Source: Roseateles violae (GTDB lineage: Bacteria > Pseudomonadota > Gammaproteobacteria > Burkholderiales > Burkholderiaceae_C). From it: a stretch of DNA of 64,000 nucleotides. A program made the translations under genes and the position numbers. The DNA lies in assembly GCF_030410485.1 (NCBI RefSeq), contig NZ_JAUHHC010000005.1, positions 1 through 64,000 on the forward strand. Reading direction: 5' to 3'. The notes beneath the pieces are model-generated. The model was given only the letters and a program-made list of their open reading frames with translations, made no database searches and had not been told where the DNA came from. Every line of letters starts with the position of its first letter. Within the stretch, counting starts at the first letter, position 1. Positions 57,256 to 64,000 of the stretch are shown in pieces.

Positions 57256-58899
57256 ATGAACCCACTGAATGAAACGGCCGACATGAAGCTCGGAGTACAG
57301 GAACGCATCGACGAGGTGCTGGCCCGATTCGACCGCTCAGACGAGCCGGGTCTCGCGATCGGCGTGGCGTCGCGGGGCAAGGTCATCTACCAAAGGGCTT
57401 TCGGGCTGGCGAGCCTTGAGTTGGGTATCGCCAACAAGCTGTCCACGCGCTTTCGCATTGCCTCTACCAGCAAGCACTTCGCCTGCCTGGCCGTGATGCT
57501 GCTGTCCGAAGAGGGGAAGGTCGACATTGACGCCAGCGTGCGCGGTGTCATTCCGGAGCTGCCGGCGGAGGCCGGCGAGCCGACGCTGCGCCAGCTCATG
57601 ACGCACACGAGCGGCCTGCGCGACTTCTTCGACGTAAGTCTGCTCGTCGATGGCATCTCGGTGAAGCCGCGCGGCTACGCGCTCGAGAAGCAGTTGCGAC
57701 TGGGCGGGTCGAACTTCGCGCCCGGTCAGAAGGCCATGTACAACAACGGCGGGTACCAGCTGCTGTCGCTGGTCGTCGACCGTGTGGCCGGCATGAGCTT
57801 GGAAGACTTCGTCGCGAAGCGAATCTTCGAGCCGATCGGCATGAGGAATTCGTCGTGGGCCAGCAGTGACATAGACATCGTTCCGGGTCTTGCCACATTG
57901 CACACGCCGCGGGCCGAGGGCGGTTGGCGCAAGGGCCAGTTCCCGTACGAAGACATGCGCGCCGAAGGCGGCATGGTATCGACCGTGGATGACATGCTGC
58001 TGTGGCTGGCCCATCTGCGGGCGGAAACGAAGCAGGTGGGTTCGGCGGCCACCTGGCAACAAATGACGACGCCCTCGCAGCTGGCATCGGGCCTCGAGGT
58101 ACCGTATGCATTCGGCCTGATGCCGCAGACCTACCGTGGGCTCGGCGTCATCCACCACGGCGGAGGCGTCATCGGCGGCGCGTGCCAGATGATCACCGTC
58201 CCTTCGCGCGAGCTGGATGTAGTGATCCTCACGAACGGTGCGCTGGTGAACCCGATGGACCTGGCGGAGACGGTGATCGACTGTGTACTGCTGGACGAGA
58301 CGCTCGAGCCTCGCGCGATCAACGCTCTGGCCGAGCCGTTCCGCGCCCTCATCGGAAAGACGTACCGTTCCACGTCCTCTGACATCGTCGTCCGATTCGA
58401 CGATCTGGGCGGCGGCGTCTTCGCCAGCGTATGCAATACCCCGCTACCCACGATGAATGTGGACGGCAACCTTGCAGTGCCTTTCGAGAAGGTCGCGACC
58501 GGGCCCATCGTCTTCAGGACGGCGGAACTGAAGCAGCTTGCCGAGGTGGCGCCGGACGAGCTTGTGATGACCGAGGGTTGCGTGACCGAAACCTTGTCGT
58601 TGATCGGCGACCCGCCAACGGATATCCCCGACGAACTCGTCGGGCACTACGCGGTTCCCGAGCTGGGTACGACGGCCGAAGTCAGCCTCGACCACGGCAA
58701 GCTAAAGCTTGTGGTGCAAGGGCTCTATGGCCATGGCGCCTACTTTCTGCAGGCCGTCGGCTGCGGGGCGTACCTCTGCGAATACGCGGTCGCATTCCCG
58801 ATGCGCGCGGCGCTGCGGGTGGAGCGCAACGCCAACGGGGTCACGGGGTTCAGCTACTCGAGCCTGCGCACGCGCGGAGTGAAGTTCGTCCGCAGCTAA
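57256..58899 (+). CDS. D-aminopeptidase/MlrB-like S12 serine hydrolase (module 2)
   Basis: A 547-residue paralogue of the gene at 31318. It shows S70-T-S-K73 (ASTSKHFACLAVML), MYNNGGYQLLSLVVDRVAG and VIHHGGGVIGG, so the catalytic set is complete. The end RVERNANGVTGFSYSSLRTR mirrors the first copy's. No signal peptide. It starts 44 bases after purU and precedes the second TonB receptor. Lower GC use than the first copy suggests it was not recently duplicated in place. Confidence 0.9.
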   Translation: MNPLNETADMKLGVQERIDEVLARFDRSDEPGLAIGVASRGKVIYQRAFGLASLELGIANKLSTRFRIASTSKHFACLAVMLLSEEGKVDIDASVRGVIPELPAEAGEPTLRQLMTHTSGLRDFFDVSLLVDGISVKPRGYALEKQLRLGGSNFAPGQKAMYNNGGYQLLSLVVDRVAGMSLEDFVAKRIFEPIGMRNSSWASSDIDIVPGLATLHTPRAEGGWRKGQFPYEDMRAEGGMVSTVDDMLLWLAHLRAETKQVGSAATWQQMTTPSQLASGLEVPYAFGLMPQTYRGLGVIHHGGGVIGGACQMITVPSRELDVVILTNGALVNPMDLAETVIDCVLLDETLEPRAINALAEPFRALIGKTYRSTSSDIVVRFDDLGGGVFASVCNTPLPTMNVDGNLAVPFEKVATGPIVFRTAELKQLAEVAPDELVMTEGCVTETLSLIGDPPTDIPDELVGHYAVPELGTTAEVSLDHGKLKLVVQGLYGHGAYFLQAVGCGAYLCEYAVAFPMRAALRVERNANGVTGFSYSSLRTRGVKFVRS

Positions 58900-59008
58900 T
58901 TCGGTTCCAACAGCCTAAGGAGCGGGGAGCCTGGCCTAAAACCGCGGACGGGGGCCGACCTACGATCGAGTCGCCAAGGAAAGTCAATCAGATATTGGAG
59001 ACTCTTTG

Positions 59009-61339
59009 ATGATCGATCTCGACACGCATCGCATCCGGCATTGTGGCCAATCTCAATTCCAATTCCCCAGGATGCGGCTGCTGCCCCTGCTGATCGCCGC
59101 GGCCTTCGGCGCAGCTGCCGTCGGCGCGCGAGCCCAGAGCGGGCCGGCGAGTTCTGCTACATCGGATCCAGCAGCGACGACCGAGCCTTCCTCGGACTCG
59201 GGGAGGCGCGGGGACAAGCCTGCAACGGCCACGCCGCAAACGCTGGACACCGTGACTGTGACCGTGACACGTCGCCGCGAGCCGGTGCGCGAAGTGCCGC
59301 TCCAGGTGAGCACCGTCTCTGCGGAAAAACTGCAGGACGCGGGCGCGTCGAGCTTGCCCGACTACCTGGCCGATCAGGCCGGAGTCAATGTCAACTCGGG
59401 TCTCACGGTTGGCAACGCGACCGTGACCGTTCGCGGTGTGTCGACGGGCCCTGAAACCGCGCCCACCGTCGGCACCTACATCGACGACGTTTCGTTCGGC
59501 TCCAACAGCGCCTACGGTTTCGGCGGCGTGATGAGCCTGGACATGGGGCTGATGGACCTTCACCACATCGAAGTCCTTCGCGGGCCGCAAGGTACGTTGT
59601 ACGGTGCAGGTGCCATGGGGGGCATGCTGAAGTACGTCACGAACGAGCCGGAGCTGTACGACTTCTCGGGCAGCGTGCGGCTGGGTGCAAGCTCAACCCG
59701 TGAGGGCCAGTCGGGCAGCACCGTGGGCGGTGTGCTCAATGTGCCGCTGCAGCAAGGCGTCGCGGGTCTGCGTATCTCGGCGTTCCATGACGAGGTGGGC
59801 GGCTTTGTCGACAGTACGGGTCCTATCGTCGGGTCCGATCTGGACCGGCGCAAGGCCACCGGCGGACGTGTCGCGCTGCTCTTGCAACCGACCCGTAACT
59901 TGCGCGTGAAGTTGACTGCGGTGAGCCAGGAGACGGATGTCGCCGGCAAGAACCTGGTCCAGTTCAACTTCGCCACGCACCAACCCCTGGTCAACGATCT
60001 GACGCGCGACCTCGTCGTGCGCGAGCCGAGCAAGACCAAGATCGAGCTCTACGCAGCCGACGTCGAGTACGACTTCGGGTGGGCGCGGCTCAACTCGGTC
60101 ACATCATCGCAGAAGGCCAAGCTGGCCCAGCGCTTCGATGGCACCGCGATCTACGCTCCGCTGCTGGCTGGCGCGGGGCTCCCTGTCGCCTCGGTAGCGG
60201 CTGACACCGCCGTGGATGTACAGAAGAAGACGCAGGAATTCCGGCTCACCTCTCAAGGCAAGTCCGACCTCGAATGGCTTGCCGGGGTCTTCTACACCGA
60301 CGAGCAGGCAAGCAACGGCCAACAGCTGGGGGCCACTTTCCCCGGCGGCGCGCCGACCCCCCTCCTGCTCGCATCGTCCATTCCGAGCAAGTACACGGAA
60401 ACGGCGGTCTACGGTGACGTCACATGGAAGTTCGCACCCGACCTATCAGCGACCCTTGGCGCCCGTCTTTCCCGCAACAGACAGACCTTCAGCCAGAACA
60501 CGGATGGGCTACTGGTCGGTGGGCCGACATCCCGCACGAATGACTCCGCGGAGACCAGTAGCACCTACCTGGCGACCGTCAGCTATGCACTGAACAACAC
60601 AAGCAACATCTACTTCCGTGCCGCAAGCGGGTATCGCCCGGGCGGCCCGAACGTGGTCCTCACGAATCCGGCGACCGGTGCGTTGCTGGCGCCCACGACG
60701 TTCGAGAGCGATTCGCTCTGGAGCTATGAGGCCGGCTACAAGGCGGATCTCCTCGATAAGACCCTGTCGATCGAATCAGCGGTCTACCACATTCGCTGGG
60801 ACCAGATCCAGCAACTGTTCGCCGCCAGTGGCGTGAGCGTCATCGTCAATGGTGGCAAGGCGGAGATCAACGGGGCGGAGTTGTCAGCCACCTTGCGCCC
60901 CAGCACTTCGCTGGACCTGAACGCGGCGCTTTCCTTCAATGAGGGCGAGCTGACCGAAAGCGCCCCCGGGTTGGCCCCGGCCGGCGCAGGACTGCCCAAT
61001 AGCGCACGCTTCTCCGCATCGTTCGGTGCGACCTACAAGTTCAGCGCGGGCGGACATGCAGCCTTTGTGGGCGTGTCCGGGCGCTATGTGGGCGAGCGCA
61101 ATTCGGGCTTCGAGGGCAGCCCTTCGATTCCCAACTTCAGGCTGCCCGCGTATTCCTTGATGGATGCGCAGGGTGGCGTGGACCTAGGGCGCTACCAGTT
61201 GGCCGCCTATGTCCGCAACCTGTTTGACAAGCGGGCCCAGCTCGGCGCCGATGCCAGCGGAGTCCCTCTTGGCGGCCCTGTGGGCGTGGCCATGGCCCGG
61301 CCCAGGACTGTCGGGGTGACGCTCAGCGCGTCCTTCTGA
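59009..61339 (+). CDS. TonB-dependent receptor (peptide module 2)
   Basis: A 776-residue receptor from the ATG at 59009 (TTGGAG upstream). A signal peptide (MRLLPLLIAAAFGAAAVGAR) begins at residue 22, after an odd 21-residue lead; an ATG at 59072 would remove it. Then VTVTRRREPVREVPLQVSTV, a plug (LPDYLADQAGVNVNSGL, GPQGTLYGAGAMGG) and a barrel ending VTLSASF. It shares the plug and barrel-end patterns with the receptor at 25667, so both probably bind similar ligands. Confidence 0.95.
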   Translation: MIDLDTHRIRHCGQSQFQFPRMRLLPLLIAAAFGAAAVGARAQSGPASSATSDPAATTEPSSDSGRRGDKPATATPQTLDTVTVTVTRRREPVREVPLQVSTVSAEKLQDAGASSLPDYLADQAGVNVNSGLTVGNATVTVRGVSTGPETAPTVGTYIDDVSFGSNSAYGFGGVMSLDMGLMDLHHIEVLRGPQGTLYGAGAMGGMLKYVTNEPELYDFSGSVRLGASSTREGQSGSTVGGVLNVPLQQGVAGLRISAFHDEVGGFVDSTGPIVGSDLDRRKATGGRVALLLQPTRNLRVKLTAVSQETDVAGKNLVQFNFATHQPLVNDLTRDLVVREPSKTKIELYAADVEYDFGWARLNSVTSSQKAKLAQRFDGTAIYAPLLAGAGLPVASVAADTAVDVQKKTQEFRLTSQGKSDLEWLAGVFYTDEQASNGQQLGATFPGGAPTPLLLASSIPSKYTETAVYGDVTWKFAPDLSATLGARLSRNRQTFSQNTDGLLVGGPTSRTNDSAETSSTYLATVSYALNNTSNIYFRAASGYRPGGPNVVLTNPATGALLAPTTFESDSLWSYEAGYKADLLDKTLSIESAVYHIRWDQIQQLFAASGVSVIVNGGKAEINGAELSATLRPSTSLDLNAALSFNEGELTESAPGLAPAGAGLPNSARFSASFGATYKFSAGGHAAFVGVSGRYVGERNSGFEGSPSIPNFRLPAYSLMDAQGGVDLGRYQLAAYVRNLFDKRAQLGADASGVPLGGPVGVAMARPRTVGVTLSASF

Positions 61340-61462
61340 AAAACATACTGTCTCTGCGGAGTGCAGGGACTGGGCGGGCCGGCAACCTTCTTGCACCAAA
61401 CGGCCCGCTCTCCCGATCTCTGCGCAACCGTGACTGGCCTCAACAGTTGACAAGCTCTCGCG

Positions 61463-63166
61463 ATGACGTTTCAAGACCGTGCCATTGGCGCCGCTAGCCG
61501 CCTCACTTCCGACGCCTGGGAGCTCTTTCGCGACTGCCCATTCGTGCGAATGCAGCTAGGTGAGCGACTGGCGAAGTTGCCCGATTTCTCTGGGGAGGCG
61601 GCCCGTGCAGTCTCTGCAAGGGCCGAAGGGATTCTCAAGCAGATCGATGAAATCGACGCGTGGTCGCTACCCCAGACGGTAGGCATTCCGCTGCGACAGG
61701 CGCGCTATGCGATGGAAATGCGACGGAATGCCGGCGCCTGGTATCCCACCGTATTCGATCCGACCGGTATCGGCTTCTACGGGCTCTTTGCCCCCAGCGC
61801 GTATTGCGGTGGATTCGTCCTGCAGATGTTCATCGACAGCCTGACGCGTCAGCAGTTCGCGACGGGCGGCGATCTCGACCGGTACCTCGGGGTGCTTCAT
61901 GACCTGGCGCAATGCGTCGATCGCATGGCGGAACGCACAGCCGAGCAGGCGGTGGCGGGCATGCGCATCCCGAAGCCCCAGTTGCCGGCCGCCCGCGCCA
62001 TCATCGCGGGCTTCAAGGGGCGGCTGAAACAGCTGGTGCCCGACGGAACCGAGCGCTTTGCGAGCGGGCTCAGGAGCGACGAGCTGCGGTTTCGAGCGGA
62101 GGCAACACGACGCGTTGCCGACTGCATCGAACCGGCTTTCGCCCGTTGGGCAGACGTGCTGGACCAGGACTATGAGGACAAGGCGCCGCAGGGCGTCGGG
62201 ATGGCGCAGTACGAGGGCGGCAGGGAAATCTACCGCGGGCTCATTCGGCTTCACACGACGCTGGACCTGGAGGCCGAGGAAATTCATGAGATCGGCCTTG
62301 AGCGCATTGCTCGAATTCACGAGCGGATGAAGAGCATCCGATCGCAGTGCGGCCTGGCGGATGACCCGAAAGCCTATCTGGAGTTCGTCCGGAACGACGC
62401 CAGGTTCAGTGCGGCAACGCCCGAGGCAGTGACCGCCGTGTTCCAGCGCTATATCGACCGCATGGACCGCGCCTATTCCTCCGCATTCCGCGAGCCGCTC
62501 AAGGTTGGATACGGCGCCGCACCCTTGCCCAAGGCGCTCGAAGGCAGCATGACGTTCGGCTTCTACTCTCCCGCGAAGCCGGGTCAGGAGCAGGCCCAAT
62601 ACCTTTTCAATGGCGGCCACCTCACCGCGGTCCCGCTGCACACCATCGCGGCCTTGAATTTTCACGAGCTGGTCCCGGGGCATCATCTTCACCTGTCTAT
62701 GCAGTATGGGAACGATGCGCTGCTGCCGATCAGCCGCAACGCATTCTGCAACGCCTTCAACGAAGGCTGGGCCGAGTACGCTGGACACCTGGCAGGTGAG
62801 CTCGGGCTCTATGAAACGCCGGAAGAACAATATGGGCGATGCGCCTTGGACATATTTCTCACGTGCAGGCTCGTCGTTGATACAGGGATGAACGCGCTGG
62901 GGTGGTCGCTGGAGCGAGCGCGTGAATTCATGCGTGAGAACACCTCGATGTCAGATGCGGAGATCCGCAGTGAGACGCTGAGATATGCATGCGACATCCC
63001 TGCTCAGGCTCTCGCCTACAAGTTAGGCGACACGGAGCTAATTCGGGCTCGGGAAGTTTCTCGCGCGAAACTGGGGGGTCGATTCGACCTGCGCGACTTT
63101 CATGCGCGTGTCCTGGCCTTCGGGGCTATGCCGCTACCGGATCTCCACAGGTATCTGAACGGCTAA
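61463..63166 (+). CDS. DUF885-family metallopeptidase-like protein
   Basis: A 567-residue DUF885 protein. The conserved metal motif HELVPGHHLHLSMQ (His401, Glu402, His407) and NAFCNAFNEGWAEYAGHLAG (NEGWAEY) are diagnostic; DUF885 members are probable zinc peptidases. No signal peptide is evident, so it likely acts in the cytoplasm. It lies 123 bases after the receptor gene and 70 before the M81 gene. It is absent from module 1. Confidence 0.92.
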   Translation: MTFQDRAIGAASRLTSDAWELFRDCPFVRMQLGERLAKLPDFSGEAARAVSARAEGILKQIDEIDAWSLPQTVGIPLRQARYAMEMRRNAGAWYPTVFDPTGIGFYGLFAPSAYCGGFVLQMFIDSLTRQQFATGGDLDRYLGVLHDLAQCVDRMAERTAEQAVAGMRIPKPQLPAARAIIAGFKGRLKQLVPDGTERFASGLRSDELRFRAEATRRVADCIEPAFARWADVLDQDYEDKAPQGVGMAQYEGGREIYRGLIRLHTTLDLEAEEIHEIGLERIARIHERMKSIRSQCGLADDPKAYLEFVRNDARFSAATPEAVTAVFQRYIDRMDRAYSSAFREPLKVGYGAAPLPKALEGSMTFGFYSPAKPGQEQAQYLFNGGHLTAVPLHTIAALNFHELVPGHHLHLSMQYGNDALLPISRNAFCNAFNEGWAEYAGHLAGELGLYETPEEQYGRCALDIFLTCRLVVDTGMNALGWSLERAREFMRENTSMSDAEIRSETLRYACDIPAQALAYKLGDTELIRAREVSRAKLGGRFDLRDFHARVLAFGAMPLPDLHRYLNG

Positions 63167-63236
63167 CCCCGCTGGAACAAATGACGGCATGAATGCTTTG
63201 ATCGTCGAACCTACATATTTCCATTCAGGAAATTGC

Positions 63237-64000
63237 GTGTCTAGAACGACCAATCTATCCCTCCAACTCGCCTCCCATCGAATGGAATCTTCGACCGCAT
63301 CCTCGCCGCTGAGAGTCTTCGTTGGCGGCCTCGCGCACGAGACGAACACCTTTTCGCCCTTGCCGACGAGCCGGCGCAGCTTCGTGGAGGGCGTCTTCCA
63401 CCGGGGTGGAGACGATGCAACGATCGCCACGGCAATGGCCTTTCCTGGTTACGGGGACATGCTCGAAGTCTGCGCACAGGCGGGTGATCAAGCCGTCGCT
63501 GGTATGTGCGCCTGGGCCCAGCCGGGCGGCCCCCTGCCGCATCGCGAATACGAGCGCTTGCGGGACGAGTTATTCGAGGAGATCGAGCGCGCGGGTCCGC
63601 TGGACTTCATCGTTCTCGTCCTACACGGCGCCATGGTGTCCAGCGAATGCTGGGATTGCGAAGGCGATCTCCTCAACCGGCTGCGCGATCGCGTGGGCGT
63701 AACGCCGGTCGGCGTTCTCCTTGATCTGCATTGCAACCTTACCGACTCGATGCTGCAGAGCGGCGCATTGCTCGTGGCATGCAAGGAGTATCCGCACACT
63801 GACTTTCGGGACCGCGCCCAGGAGTTGCGTGACCTGCTGGCCGACGTCGTGCGCGGGGGACGCACCATGCCTCGGCCAGTGATGAGGCCCGTACCGATGC
63901 TCGCCCTGATGGGCACCACCGAGGATCCAATGAAGGAGTTCGTCGTCCAGCTCAAGCAGTGCGAAAACACGCCGGGCATCGCCTCGGTGTCTGCCATGCA
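63237..64000 (+). CDS. M81-family metallopeptidase (MlrC-like, module 2), cut by window edge
   Basis: The 5' part of an M81 peptidase runs off the right edge. A GTG at 63237 has AGGA six bases upstream; an ATG at 63282 is an alternative without a ribosome site. Signatures are VFVGGLAHETNTFSPLPTSR, LVLHGAMVSSECWDCEGDLL, LLDLHCNLTDSM and CKEYPHTDFRDRAQE. The metal motif reads DLHCN where the first copy has DLHCHF, so the ligand set may differ. Paralogue of the gene at 32981. The C-terminal half is unseen. Confidence 0.9.
   Translation, partial: MSRTTNLSLQLASHRMESSTASSPLRVFVGGLAHETNTFSPLPTSRRSFVEGVFHRGGDDATIATAMAFPGYGDMLEVCAQAGDQAVAGMCAWAQPGGPLPHREYERLRDELFEEIERAGPLDFIVLVLHGAMVSSECWDCEGDLLNRLRDRVGVTPVGVLLDLHCNLTDSMLQSGALLVACKEYPHTDFRDRAQELRDLLADVVRGGRTMPRPVMRPVPMLALMGTTEDPMKEFVVQLKQCENTPGIASVSAM

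Overview
The window looks like a chromosomal segment of a GC-rich betaproteobacterium of the order Burkholderiales, probably near Roseateles, Mitsuaria or Rubrivivax. That placement is inference from a Bug-family solute receptor, several PEP-CTERM surface proteins, a PHA depolymerase, a urease accessory pair, and divergent secA/DUF721 genes. No rRNA, tRNA or CRISPR array was seen. By eye, about 6.3-44.4 kb is very GC-rich in third codon positions. The first 5 kb and everything after about 45 kb are visibly less so, which fits later acquisition or a different genomic history.

Layout. 0-6 kb: an IS3-type insertion sequence end, then a minus-strand operon (Bug receptor, CaiB/BaiF CoA-transferase, short citrate-synthase-like lyase) facing a LysR regulator, then a PHA depolymerase-like esterase. 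6.3-12.7 kb: a phospholipase B-like Ntn hydrolase, a DUF4239 membrane protein, a gingipain-like C25 peptidase with a C-terminal dockerin, and a cohesin-like PEP-CTERM protein directly after it. 12.9-23.3 kb: a SPOR-like membrane protein, ureE-ureF, small unknowns, argJ, two PEP-CTERM proteins, secA and a DciA-like gene.

23.3-34.4 kb is the first peptide module: an enolase-superfamily epimerase and a D-amino-acid-oxidase-like flavoprotein, divergent from a TonB receptor, a membrane-anchored S12 hydrolase, an MFS transporter, a D-aminopeptidase/MlrB-like hydrolase and an M81 (MlrC-like) peptidase. The hydrolase-transporter-M81 order recalls the microcystin mlr genes without mlrA. 34.5-42.2 kb: an ECF sigma/anti-sigma pair divergent from DUF4331, a lipoprotein, a tetratricopeptide-like protein, HupE/UreJ and a TonB receptor. 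42.3-44.4 kb: two small genes and two PEP-CTERM proteins. 44.4-45.9 kb: decayed remnants (LysE, M3 peptidase).

45.9-64 kb is the second peptide module: a DadA-like oxidoreductase, an S9 prolyl oligopeptidase, AraC and TetR regulators, heterotetrameric sarcosine oxidase (soxBDAG) with purU, a second MlrB-like hydrolase, a second close TonB receptor, a DUF885 peptidase-like protein and a second M81 peptidase cut by the window edge. Read together, the two modules suggest import and complete breakdown of peptides with D- and N-methylated residues: TonB uptake, D-specific and metal-dependent hydrolysis, epimerisation or oxidation of D-amino acids, and oxidative demethylation of sarcosine with the one-carbon unit leaving as formate through PurU. 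This is the best candidate for an undescribed system here.
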